A stretch of DNA of 64,000 nt, from positions 61,001 to 125,000 of the forward strand of contig DASRND010000035.1 in the NCBI GenBank assembly GCA_035647615.1, written 5' to 3'. The translations under genes and the position numbers were made by a program. Each line of letters starts with the position of its first letter. Position 1 is the first letter of the stretch. This DNA comes from Bacteroidales bacterium (GTDB taxonomy: Bacteria; Bacteroidota; Bacteroidia; Bacteroidales; 4484-276). This document shows, piece by piece, positions 1 to 7,659 of this stretch. The notes under the pieces are model-generated. The model searched no databases. It was given only the letters and a program-made list of their open reading frames with translations, and was not told the origin of the DNA.

Positions 1-715
1 CCAGAGCAGAGGTGGTGGGAATGATCTCCTGGTAGCCGTCGTTGTCCAGATCAACAAAAGATAAACCAATGATGGCGAAGCCGGCAGGCTGCGTTTTTAA
101 CAGCGTACTGTCAGCGAAATTGTAGGCATAAATACGGCGTGGTTGTTTACTATATCCGGCATTAATAACCGCGACGACTTCGCTGGAACCATCGCTGTTA
201 AGATCGCTGGTGTAAAGTTGAGAGTCGTAATGAAAGCGGTTATTTACTTTACGAATAACATCCAAAAACAGGTCATCCACGATTTTACGGGTGTCGTCGA
301 GCGGATCAATACCACCCAGAAACACAGAGTCGTTGCGTTGATAAAGCGTAAAGACATCCAGAACACCATCACCAGTGCAGTCGGAAAAAGTTAAGTTGTG
401 GCTGCTTTTATTCAAAAAACCATTAAAGTTCCACTGCCCCCAGGTTTCGCCGGTGCCCGAAAAAATCATCATTGCGCATTGATCTATCTCGTTTTGAAAA
501 TGGACAATACATTCGTCGATGCCATCATTATCAAGATCGTGATAAAAATAAACTCTATTGCCACCCAGATGCTGGGCATAAGAAACAGAGGAGGGAACCA
601 GATTACTTTGACGAAGCGTAAAAGGGTAAAGCAAAATGGTGATTAATGCAAAGGGAATGGCCATCACCAAAGGACTGAGCAACACAATACTTATTTTATC
701 TCTTATTCCCGACAT
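1..715 (-). CDS. N-terminal part of an FG-GAP/VCBS-repeat membrane-anchored protein (cut by the window edge)
   Basis: An open frame runs on the minus strand from an ATG at 713-715 to the left edge without a stop, giving about 238 residues of a longer protein. Residues ~8-32 form one hydrophobic segment (LLSPLVMAIPFALITILLY), which I read as a signal anchor placing the rest outside the membrane. Three calcium-binding-like loops of the FG-GAP/VCBS type follow: DLDNDGIDECIVHF, DLNSDGSSEVVAVI and DLDNDGYQEIIPTT, as in bladed beta-propeller ectodomains. In Bacteroidota such ectodomains occur on surface proteins and on sensor kinases; the C-terminus that would decide is outside the window. It lies downstream of etfA on the same strand but is separated from it by a strong terminator, so it is probably transcribed on its own. 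Confidence 0.75.
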   Translation of the reverse strand, partial: MSGIRDKISIVLLSPLVMAIPFALITILLYPFTLRQSNLVPSSVSYAQHLGGNRVYFYHDLDNDGIDECIVHFQNEIDQCAMMIFSGTGETWGQWNFNGFLNKSSHNLTFSDCTGDGVLDVFTLYQRNDSVFLGGIDPLDDTRKIVDDLFLDVIRKVNNRFHYDSQLYTSDLNSDGSSEVVAVINAGYSKQPRRIYAYNFADSTLLKTQPAGFAIIGLSFVDLDNDGYQEIIPTTSAL

Positions 716-761
716 AAAAGGACGCATTAAAATCAATCGTCAAAAGAAGGTAAAATTACAC

Positions 762-795
762 AAAAACGCCGGGAAAAGAAATACTTTCCCCGGCG
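762..795 (-). terminator. Rho-independent terminator of the etf operon
   Basis: On the minus strand a 12-bp stem (CGCCGGGGAAAG / CTTTTCCCGGCG, one G-U pair) with a 5-base loop is followed directly by five T. It lies 29 bases past the etfA stop. Confidence 0.9.
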
Positions 796-823
796 CAGGC
801 AATTATTTAACAAATTATTGTTA

Positions 824-1798
824 TTAATTTTCAGCTTTAAATTTCCTGAAAGCATCGTTCAGCTGCGGCAGCACTTTCTGCACATCGCCTACAATACCAT
901 AATCGGCAGCCTGGAAAATGGGAGCATCTTTGTCGGTATTAATGGCCACGATAACCTTTGAAGAACTCACACCGGCAAGGTGCTGAATGGCTCCGGAGAT
1001 TCCCAGGGCAAAATATAAATTGGGAGCAACTATTTTTCCGGTTTGCCCAACGTGCTCTGAATGGGGGCGCCATCCTTCGTCGGAAATGGGTCGTGAGCAG
1101 GCGGTGGCGGCGCCCAGTATTTCGGCCAGCTCTTCGATGGGCTGCCAGTTTTCGGCGCTTTTCATACCGCGGCCACCCGAAACGATGATCTCGGCATCGT
1201 TGAGCAGTATTTTACCACTGGCTTTTTGTGTGTCGGTTACACGGATTTTTGATGTTGCTGGTGCTTCCGCCTGCATCGCTTCGATGGTTACTTCGGCAGG
1301 GTGCTCTTTTACACCAAAACTATTTTGCGACAAGCTAATGATTTTGCATTCGCTGTTTACGACTACATCTGCGAAAGCCTTGCCGTGGAATACTTTTTTG
1401 GGAATTGTAAACGGAGCCAGGTTGGAAGGAAGTCCGGTTGCGGCAAATACCATCCCGGCCTTTAATTTTACGGATACGCGTGGCGCAATGGCTTTGGCGG
1501 TATTGGATGCTGAAAAGATGATGACGCCGGCGTTTTCCTGTTTGGCTGCCTGCGCAATGACAGTGGCATAAGCCTGGTTTTGTAAAGTATTAAATGCTTC
1601 GCCGGAAACCTTCAGCACTTTGCTGATGCCATAAGTACCCAAAGACTTTAGCTCATCTTCGGCCACATCTCCCAGGGAAATGGCGATGACCTGCCCACCC
1701 AGTTTTCGGGCTATTTCCGAACCATAAGAAGCAATTTCGTAAACGGATTTTTTAAACTTGCCGTCGAAATTTTCGGTGTATATCAGTACGTTGTTCAT
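824..1798 (-). CDS. etfA: Electron transfer flavoprotein, alpha subunit
   Basis: 324 residues, normal length for EtfA. The N-terminal half is the adenine-nucleotide-hydrolase-like domain; the C-terminal FAD domain begins near residue 200 and shows the family motifs VSGGRGMKS, the ACSRP segment, GQTGKIVAP and ALGISGAIQH, with the late INTDKDAPIF motif. EtfAB is a soluble cytoplasmic FAD protein that accepts electrons from acyl-CoA dehydrogenases and passes them to a quinone reductase, or bifurcates them to ferredoxin and NAD in some anaerobes. It is the last gene of the minus-strand set acyl-CoA dehydrogenase-etfB-etfA, 28 bases after etfB, and ends at a strong terminator. Which acceptor it uses cannot be read from the sequence. 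Confidence 0.95.
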   Translation of the reverse strand: MNNVLIYTENFDGKFKKSVYEIASYGSEIARKLGGQVIAISLGDVAEDELKSLGTYGISKVLKVSGEAFNTLQNQAYATVIAQAAKQENAGVIIFSASNTAKAIAPRVSVKLKAGMVFAATGLPSNLAPFTIPKKVFHGKAFADVVVNSECKIISLSQNSFGVKEHPAEVTIEAMQAEAPATSKIRVTDTQKASGKILLNDAEIIVSGGRGMKSAENWQPIEELAEILGAATACSRPISDEGWRPHSEHVGQTGKIVAPNLYFALGISGAIQHLAGVSSSKVIVAINTDKDAPIFQAADYGIVGDVQKVLPQLNDAFRKFKAEN

Positions 1799-1826
1799 GG
1801 TAAATACAATTTTAAAAAGTTGAGTA

Positions 1827-2576
1827 TTAAATAATTTTGGCTTCGTTGTGAAGCAGGCTCACCAGCTCAGCGGCATTGTCGGCCTCTATCATTTTGCAGG
1901 CTGCTTTGGGCTGCGGCGGTGTGTAATGCACAAATTCGGTCAGAGCTTCGGCACCTGCGGCAGGAACAACTTCGAGTGGTTTTTTACGCGCCATCATAAT
2001 TCCCCGCATCGAAGGGATGCGTGGTTCGATTGCAATACCTTTCTGCACAATTGCAATCACCGGAGCAGCAGCTGAAACAACTTCAAAACCACCGGCTATT
2101 TCCCGGTTAAGTTTTATCTCGTTGCCTTCAATTTCTATTTTCGAAACCGACGACACGGATTCCATATTCAGAAACTCGGCCAGCATGCCACCCATTGCCG
2201 ATCCGTTGTAGTCGGATGATTCTATTCCGCAAAGGATCAGATCGTAGTTTTTATCTTTTATGGCTTCGGCTATTTCGTGGGCTACTGCATAAGCATCGGC
2301 TGGCGCGGCATCTACGCGGATAGCGTCGTCGGCACCAATGGCCAACGCTTTGCGCAAAGTGGCTTCGGAGCCGGCATTGCCAACATGGATAATGCTCACC
2401 GACGGGATGCTGCCACCGGAAGCTTCTTTGAGTTCCAGAGCGCGTGTAAGCGCCAGCTCATCCCACGGATTGATGATCCACTGCACGCTGCTCAGGTCGA
2501 TGGCGTTCTGGTCGCCGCTGAGTTTGATGCGGGTGGTAGTATCGGGTACATTGCTGATACAGACTAGTATTTTCAT
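1827..2576 (-). CDS. etfB: Electron transfer flavoprotein, beta subunit
   Basis: 249 residues with the beginning MKILVCISNVPDTT typical of EtfB, the NPWDELALTRALELKE segment, and the ESSDYNGSAMGGMLAEFL motif that packs near the second nucleotide (AMP, or beta-FAD in bifurcating forms). It pairs with EtfA encoded just downstream. A phylum-type -7 box (TATTTTTG on the minus strand) lies at 2613-2620, about 37 bases before the start codon, without a clear TTG at the right distance, so etfBA may have its own promoter in addition to read-through from the dehydrogenase gene 109 bases upstream. Confidence 0.95.
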   Translation of the reverse strand: MKILVCISNVPDTTTRIKLSGDQNAIDLSSVQWIINPWDELALTRALELKEASGGSIPSVSIIHVGNAGSEATLRKALAIGADDAIRVDAAPADAYAVAHEIAEAIKDKNYDLILCGIESSDYNGSAMGGMLAEFLNMESVSSVSKIEIEGNEIKLNREIAGGFEVVSAAAPVIAIVQKGIAIEPRIPSMRGIMMARKKPLEVVPAAGAEALTEFVHYTPPQPKAACKMIEADNAAELVSLLHNEAKII

Positions 2577-2685
2577 TATTCAAAAGTTTGATTTAGATTA
2601 TTTTGATGCCGGCAAAAATAGATAAAATTTCTTCGGATGGCTTATCATCACCCACCGGATGTTAGTGATTGGCATAGCTGCCGGC

Positions 2686-3828
2686 TTATTTGCTTTTGAG
2701 AATGCTGCGCGAGATCACGATCTTTTGTATCTCGGAGGTGCCTTCATAAATCTGCGTAAGCTTGGCTTCGCGCATCAATCTTTCTACGTGATATTCTTTC
2801 ACGAATCCATAGCCGCCGTGTATCTGAACAGCTTCGGTGGTTACTTCCATGGCAATGTCGGCAGCATAAAGCTTGGCCATCGAACCGGCCAGCGAATAAG
2901 GTTTGTTGTTGTCTTTGAGCCAGGCAGCTTTGTGCACCAGGTTACGTGCATTTTCTATTTTAAGATACATATCCGCAAGCTTAAAAGCGATGGCCTGGTG
3001 ATCTGAGATAGGGCGACCAAAGGTTTTTCGCTCCTGCGAGTACTGCAGCGCCCTTTCGTAAGCACCCGCAGCAATTCCGGTAGCCTGTGCGGAAATGCCA
3101 ATTCTACCAGCTTCGAGGGCTTTCATAGCGAATTTAAAACCAAAGCCATCCTCGCCCAGGCGGTTCTCTTTGGGCACTTTTACGTCGTTAAACATCACCG
3201 AATGGGTATCGCTGCTGCGCATGCCCATTTTGTCTTCGTGCGGCCCCAGACTGATGCCCGGAGAATGACGATCGACGATGAGCGCGTTGATGCCGTGGTG
3301 TTTTTTATCAGGATCGGTTTGTGCTATCACTATATAAATGGATGAATGGTCGGCGCTGGTAATCCAGTTTTTGATGCCGTTGAGCAGATAATGATCACCC
3401 TTGTCTTCGGCCAGCGTTTTTTGTGAAGTGGCATCAGAGCCGGCTTCAGGCTCCGAGAGCAGAAAAGCGCCGATATGTTCACCGGTGGCCATGCGTGGCA
3501 GAAATTTTTGTTTCTGCTCTTCCGTGCCGTATTTCTCCAGGCCATAGCTTACCAGCGAGTTGTGCACCGACATAATGACCGCCACCGAAGAGTCGATTTT
3601 CGAAATCTCTTCTATTGCCAACGCATACGACAAACTGTCCATGCCGCCGCCGCCATATTTCGGATCGATCATCATACCCAAAAATCCAAGCTCTGCCATC
3701 TCTTTAACATGAGCCGTCGGATAAGTGGCCGTGTGGTCGCGCTCTATAACGTCGGCTTCAAGCTTGCGGGCAAAATCGCGGGCAGCCTGTTTTATCATCA
3801 GATGTTCTTCGGTGTAATCAAAATTCAT
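2686..3828 (-). CDS. Short-chain-type acyl-CoA dehydrogenase
   Basis: 380 residues, the length of the butyryl/short-chain acyl-CoA dehydrogenase group. Visible motifs are LLSEPEAGSDA (substrate and FAD contact), NGIKNWITSA, the ERKTFGRPISDHQAI arginine-containing segment, QIHGGYGF, and IYEGTSEIQ close to residue 365, where the glutamate is the catalytic base of this subgroup. The enzyme oxidises acyl-CoA to the 2,3-enoyl-CoA and gives electrons to ETF. It is followed by etfB and etfA on the same strand, the same order (bcd-etfB-etfA) as in clostridial butyrate clusters. No crotonase or thiolase gene is adjacent, so both beta-oxidation and the reverse (butyryl-CoA forming) direction remain possible. 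Confidence 0.93.
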   Translation of the reverse strand: MNFDYTEEHLMIKQAARDFARKLEADVIERDHTATYPTAHVKEMAELGFLGMMIDPKYGGGGMDSLSYALAIEEISKIDSSVAVIMSVHNSLVSYGLEKYGTEEQKQKFLPRMATGEHIGAFLLSEPEAGSDATSQKTLAEDKGDHYLLNGIKNWITSADHSSIYIVIAQTDPDKKHHGINALIVDRHSPGISLGPHEDKMGMRSSDTHSVMFNDVKVPKENRLGEDGFGFKFAMKALEAGRIGISAQATGIAAGAYERALQYSQERKTFGRPISDHQAIAFKLADMYLKIENARNLVHKAAWLKDNNKPYSLAGSMAKLYAADIAMEVTTEAVQIHGGYGFVKEYHVERLMREAKLTQIYEGTSEIQKIVISRSILKSK

Positions 3829-3959
3829 CTTTTTTTATTATTAGATTTAAAATGATTTATCTGATGTTTAACAGCTTACCGACTACTTTTGTTGCTAATT
3901 ATTGGAGGCGTTTTTAATAAATTCCGAAAATCAATAATCCGACAACCTGCTTTTTGATT

Positions 3960-4475
3960 TCAAATAATCGCCCCTGTTTCTTTGGTCGTGAACTGATGAA
4001 GCACGCGTTTCAGCTCATCAGGCTTTTGGGTACCGATCAGTAATTTTTTTCCTTTGTGCAGGATGATCTTCAAGCCATAGCTGCCTGCAACTGAATATGC
4101 TTTGCCACCGCCGCCCAACCGATAGCCCCAGCCACCGTAGTCGCAGATGGGACGATATCGGATTACCTGCGCTGTGGCAATTTCCTTCCAGCTGATGTGC
4201 CTCTCCTTACGATGCAATATCGTAAAACGCCAGGTAACGCCCCGCGCATCAACACGCGTGTACAAGGCAATGATGCGAAAAAAAACAATCAGACCGATGG
4301 ATATCGCTAAAGCTAAATATTGAACCACGTCAGGAGCTGGATTATTGCCGAAAGGTATGCCCATAATAATCTGCTGCACAAAGCCCCAAAAAATCACACC
4401 CGTTACTGCTATTATCAGAAGCCACAACCACCATTGATTGAAGCGCTGCTTTTCGGAAAATACTTTTGTTGCCAT
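3960..4475 (-). CDS. Small membrane protein with a PH-like C-terminal domain
   Basis: 171 residues. Two hydrophobic spans are visible (about residues 16-38 and 50-70), followed by a soluble beta-rich domain with the sequences YGGWGYRLGGGGKAYSV and LLIGTQKPDELKRVL. This pattern recurs in uncharacterised Bacteroidota membrane proteins related to bacterial PH domains (DUF6141-like by memory; not tested). No catalytic motif is seen. A -7 box (TATCTTTG, minus strand) at 4492-4499 lies just before the start codon. Its neighbours are unrelated in function. Function unknown. Confidence 0.7.
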   Translation of the reverse strand: MATKVFSEKQRFNQWWLWLLIIAVTGVIFWGFVQQIIMGIPFGNNPAPDVVQYLALAISIGLIVFFRIIALYTRVDARGVTWRFTILHRKERHISWKEIATAQVIRYRPICDYGGWGYRLGGGGKAYSVAGSYGLKIILHKGKKLLIGTQKPDELKRVLHQFTTKETGAII

Positions 4476-4744
4476 CGTTTTGTTTTGCGGCCAAAGATAG
4501 TAAGTAATTGATTTATAGTTTCGTTTCCTGATTCACGCAGAAAGCACCACTCTCGTCGAAGAAAAAATTGCCTCAACAGACAGATTTTTTGTGGCATCGA
4601 CTGGAGTTGGAAACAATACGATCTGACATTATCACTAGCATATAAATATTCGAAAAACATTTTACAATACCCTATTCGTTACTCCCCGTGAATATTGGGA
4701 ACAATACAAAACCTCCCGCTAAGATCTTTTTCTGATGCCTGTTG

Positions 4745-4773
4745 TTTGCTTTAAAAAGATTTTCCTATTTTTG
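4745..4773 (+). promoter_or_regulatory. Bacteroidota promoter of the tryptophanase gene
   Basis: TTTG at 4745-4748, spacer of 17, then a perfect TAnnTTTG box (TATTTTTG) at 4766-4773. It predicts transcription start near 4780 and hence a leader of about 185 bases before tnaA. Confidence 0.75.
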
Positions 4774-4804
4774 TCAGCCAACGAAGCAAAAACACGACTT
4801 CATA

Positions 4805-4888
4805 ATGAATAAGATTCTACAATTAACCATCCTCAGTATGCACGTTCAGGTGAACGTGAAGAACCGCGACGCTTTTAGTATCTGCTAA
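4805..4888 (+). CDS. Possible 27-residue leader peptide upstream of tryptophanase
   Basis: An ATG 25 bases after the predicted transcription start opens a 27-codon frame (begins MNKILQLTILSMHVQ, ends AFSIC, stop TAA). Its position resembles tnaC of Enterobacteria, a ribosome-arrest leader that senses tryptophan, and its first residues (MNKIL) superficially resemble TnaC (MNIL). However it holds no tryptophan and lacks the C-terminal proline of TnaC, and part of it forms a hairpin, so the constraint may be on RNA rather than peptide. Translation is unproven. Confidence 0.3.
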   Translation: MNKILQLTILSMHVQVNVKNRDAFSIC

Positions 4889-4929
4889 TTCCCCCTCAGG
4901 GCTTTCACAGCCCGCTCATTACCTTTTTT
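4841..4929 (+). promoter_or_regulatory. Structured leader of tnaA: two hairpins and a T tract
   Basis: CACGTTC-AGGT-GAACGTG (4841-4858) is a 7-bp stem with a 4-base loop. GGGCT-TTCAC-AGCCC (4899-4913) follows, and after 10 bases a run of six T (4924-4929). The second hairpin and T tract could act as a weak terminator or attenuator, although the gap between stem and T run is longer than in a normal terminator. The remaining part of 4476-4744 shows nothing I can name. Confidence 0.35.
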
Positions 4930-4966
4930 ATTTTCATTTTATTTTATTAAAAAAACATTTTAAATC

Positions 4967-6346
4967 ATGGAATTACCATTTGCAGAAACCTATAAAATTA
5001 AGATGGTGGAAATCATCCGCCGCAGCACCCGCCAGGAGCGTGAGCAGTGGATCAAAGACGCTCGTTACAACCTTTTCAACGTACGCAGCAACCAGGTATT
5101 TATCGACCTGATCACCGACTCGGGCACCGGCGCCATGAGCGACATGCAATGGTCGGAGATGATGCTTGGCGACGAGAGCTACGCCGGCGCTTCTTCCTAT
5201 TACAAACTCAAGAATGCCATCACCACGCTGTTGGGATTTCCCTATTTCCTGCCTACCCACCAGGGACGTGCAGCCGAAAACGTACTTTTTTCCGCGTTGG
5301 TAAAAAAAGATGACGTGGTACCCGGCAACTCCCATTTCGACACCACCAAAGGCCACATCGAATATCGTAAGGCTACCGCCATCGACTGCACCATCGACGA
5401 AGCATTCGACACACAAATCGATCACCCTTTCAAAGGAAACATCAACCTGGAAAAGCTGGAAGATGTTTTGAAAAAATATCCCCGCGAACGCATCCCCATG
5501 ATCGTGGTCACGGTTACCTGCAACTCGTCGGGCGGACAACCCGTTTCGATGGAAAACCTGCGTCAGGTTTATGCGTTGGCACAATCCTACGGCATACGCG
5601 TGGTATTCGACTCAGCACGCTTTGCCGAGAACGCCTATTTCATCAAGATGCGCGAAAAGGGCTATGCCGACAAAACCATCAAAGAAATCGTTGCCGAGAT
5701 GTTCAGCTATGCCGATGCTATGACCATGAGCAGCAAGAAAGACGCGATTGTAAACATGGGTGGTTTTATAGGATTTAAAGACGAAGCGCTCTGGAAAAAG
5801 GCGCAGACCTTCACCATCATGTACGAGGGCTTTATCACCTACGGCGGCATGTCGGGACGCGACATGAACGCTGTGGCACAGGGACTGCACGAAGGTACCG
5901 AGTTCCAGTATCTCGACACACGAATCCGTCAGGTAGCTTATCTGGGTGATAAGCTCAAAGAGTACAATGTTCCGGTGCAGGAACCTTTTGGCGGCCATGC
6001 CATCTTTGTGGATGCCAAACGCTTTTTGCCACACCTGCCCAAAGAACAATTTGCCGCACAAACGCTGGCCATCGAAACTTACCTCGAAGGCGGCGTGCGC
6101 ACCGTAGAAATTGGCGCCCTGCTGGCCGACCGCGATCCCGTAACACGCGAAAACCGTTATCCCAAACTTGAGCTGCTGCGACTTGCCATCCCGCGAAGGA
6201 CTTACACCAACAGCCACATGGATTATATAGCTGCCACGCTGGCCAACGTTTACGAACGCCGCAACGAGATTACCAAAGGCTTTAGAATAACACAGGAAGC
6301 TCCCATCATGCGCCACTTTACCGTGGAGCTGGAGCCAGTGGTTTAA
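4967..6346 (+). CDS. tnaA: Tryptophanase (L-tryptophan indole-lyase)
   Basis: 459 residues, a PLP enzyme of the beta-eliminating lyase family that splits tryptophan to indole, pyruvate and ammonia in the cytoplasm. The PLP lysine is Lys258 in MSSKKDAIVNMGG; other conserved parts are LITDSGTGAMSD, PTHQGRAAEN, the FDSARFAENAYF aspartate region and RLAIPRRTYT. The close relative tyrosine phenol-lyase is excluded by two substrate-pocket positions: VEIG here (phenol-lyase has MERG, with its substrate arginine) and RHFT near the C-terminus (phenol-lyase has RFFT). It is monocistronic: own promoter and long leader upstream, strong terminator downstream, with no tryptophan permease adjacent. Confidence 0.95.
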   Translation: MELPFAETYKIKMVEIIRRSTRQEREQWIKDARYNLFNVRSNQVFIDLITDSGTGAMSDMQWSEMMLGDESYAGASSYYKLKNAITTLLGFPYFLPTHQGRAAENVLFSALVKKDDVVPGNSHFDTTKGHIEYRKATAIDCTIDEAFDTQIDHPFKGNINLEKLEDVLKKYPRERIPMIVVTVTCNSSGGQPVSMENLRQVYALAQSYGIRVVFDSARFAENAYFIKMREKGYADKTIKEIVAEMFSYADAMTMSSKKDAIVNMGGFIGFKDEALWKKAQTFTIMYEGFITYGGMSGRDMNAVAQGLHEGTEFQYLDTRIRQVAYLGDKLKEYNVPVQEPFGGHAIFVDAKRFLPHLPKEQFAAQTLAIETYLEGGVRTVEIGALLADRDPVTRENRYPKLELLRLAIPRRTYTNSHMDYIAATLANVYERRNEITKGFRITQEAPIMRHFTVELEPVV

Positions 6347-6374
6347 TAAAAATTGCTGATATCTCTTCCATCCC

Positions 6375-6431
6375 AAACCGGATGAAGCGCCCCGGGCCAT
6401 AAAGCCGGGAGAGTTTCATCCGGTTTTCTTT
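6375..6431 (+). terminator. Terminator of tnaA
   Basis: AAACCGGATGAA (6375-6386) pairs with TTCATCCGGTTT (6415-6426); the inner part holds a second small stem (CCCGG / CCGGG). T-rich sequence follows. Confidence 0.9.
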
Positions 6432-6548
6432 GTCATAAAGTATTTTTGTTTGGGTCGAATCAATGCATTGTTTTTTAACTTTGATTTCATTGTTGTCCGG
6501 TTAGCATATTTTTATGCTAATAAATCATAAAGTTGGGGGGAAGGGGAC

Positions 6549-6579
6549 TTGTAAAACTGTTAATTCCATCGTACATTTG
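6549..6579 (+). promoter_or_regulatory. Bacteroidota promoter before the T9SS protein at 6629
   Basis: TTG (6549-6551), spacer 20, TACATTTG (6572-6579), a perfect TAnnTTTG box. Predicted start near 6586, about 43 bases before the ATG. Confidence 0.65.
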
Positions 6580-6628
6580 TCACGATTTCAAAAAATTAGA
6601 TTTATTAATAAACAAATAAATCAGAACT

Positions 6629-7555
6629 ATGAAACATTTAAAACCGTTCACAATCAGCGTTTTGCTGTGCGTGCTGTTTGGTTTCGGCATGTCGGCGCAA
6701 AACTATGTTCCGTTCCCCGCTTCTGATGCCGAATGGAACGAAGTGCTATACCACGGGCAACCCATATCCCAAACCAACTACACCTACACGATGCAGGGCG
6801 ATACCGTGATCGAGGACATGGTGTATCAAAACATTTATTACCAGGATACGGTGTTGCCCACCGATGAGCTTTACTATGCAGCCTCCATCCGCCAGGATAC
6901 GCTTGCCAAAAAAGTGCATGCCCGGAATTATGAGTTTCTGCCGGATAATGAAGAAGTGCTTTTGTATGATTTTTCTAAAAGTATCGGGGATACTGTTGTT
7001 GTTGGCGTAGAAGATATAAGCCTTGGATATTACATCATCGACCATATCGATTCCATTTTAACCGGAAACATGTACCGGAAGACATTTTATTTTACCGGTA
7101 TCTTTTCGGATTACTACTGGATTGAAGGCATTGGCAGTACCGGAGGATTATTTGCACCGGTTCGTCCTATTCCCACTGGACCACATTGGTGGTACAACAC
7201 CTGCTTTTGGCATGATGGAGAATTACAATTTATGAACCCTGAATTTAATAATTGTTTCCCCATCCTCACATCTGTGGATGAAGATGCCGCAAAACCGCAA
7301 AGCAATTCATTAACAGCCAGTCCCAACCCCACCCATACCGGGGGAATCCTTTTGGATATAAAAGATCTGGAGTGTTTTCCAAATGCTGAGCTAAAAGTGT
7401 TCGATATTTACGGTAAGACAATCCACCACGAAACCGTAGCTCCGCACCAGAGTGCAACCCGGCTGGACACAAGCCGATGGCCGGCAGGAATCTATATCGC
7501 CGCTATCTTTAGCAACGGGCAAATAAAGGATAAGTGTAAGCTGGTGGTGGAGTAG
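6629..7555 (+). CDS. Secreted protein with T9SS type A sorting domain, function unknown
   Basis: 308 residues. A signal peptide (MKHLKPFTISVLLCVLFGFGMSAQ) is followed by about 190 residues without a recognised fold and a C-terminal sorting domain of about 75 residues with the usual marks: NPTHTGGILLDI, LKVFDIYGKTIH, RLDTSRWPAGIYIAAI and a final basic KCKLVVE. This tail directs transport across the outer membrane by the type IX system. The middle part (YHGQPISQTNYTY, GDTVIEDMVYQNIYY) resembles short secreted proteins seen beside other T9SS genes in the phylum, none with a known role to my knowledge. Confidence 0.85.
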   Translation: MKHLKPFTISVLLCVLFGFGMSAQNYVPFPASDAEWNEVLYHGQPISQTNYTYTMQGDTVIEDMVYQNIYYQDTVLPTDELYYAASIRQDTLAKKVHARNYEFLPDNEEVLLYDFSKSIGDTVVVGVEDISLGYYIIDHIDSILTGNMYRKTFYFTGIFSDYYWIEGIGSTGGLFAPVRPIPTGPHWWYNTCFWHDGELQFMNPEFNNCFPILTSVDEDAAKPQSNSLTASPNPTHTGGILLDIKDLECFPNAELKVFDIYGKTIHHETVAPHQSATRLDTSRWPAGIYIAAIFSNGQIKDKCKLVVE

Positions 7556-7574
7556 GTTTTTATTCTCTCTTTTT

Positions 7575-7614
7575 GACGTTTCGAGGTCAGTCAGCTGACT
7601 AACGCTCGAAAGTC
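7575..7614. repeat. Dispersed 40-bp palindromic repeat, copy 1 (family A)
   Basis: Begins GACGTTTCGAGGTCAGTCAG and ends ACGCTCGAAAGTC; the arms are near-perfect inverted copies around AGTCAGCTGACT. A second 40-bp copy in the opposite orientation is at 34186-34225. Both lie 20-25 bases downstream of a T9SS-tailed gene and could serve as a terminator-like hairpin. Confidence 0.8.
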
Positions 7615-7659
7615 TAAGGCACACGGCAATTCTCTATTCCAAAAATTCGGATAGAAACG

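Noticed and set aside
4805..4888. Direct homologue of TnaC
   Set aside because: No Trp and no C-terminal Pro; kept only as a possible leader of another kind.
4967..6346. Tyrosine phenol-lyase
   Set aside because: The substrate-pocket sites read VEIG and RHFT, as in tryptophanase, not MERG and RFFT.
5612..6400. Long minus-strand frame opposite tryptophanase (262 codons)
   Set aside because: Antisense shadow of tnaA, which has all catalytic motifs and a promoter; the minus frame has no recognisable domain.
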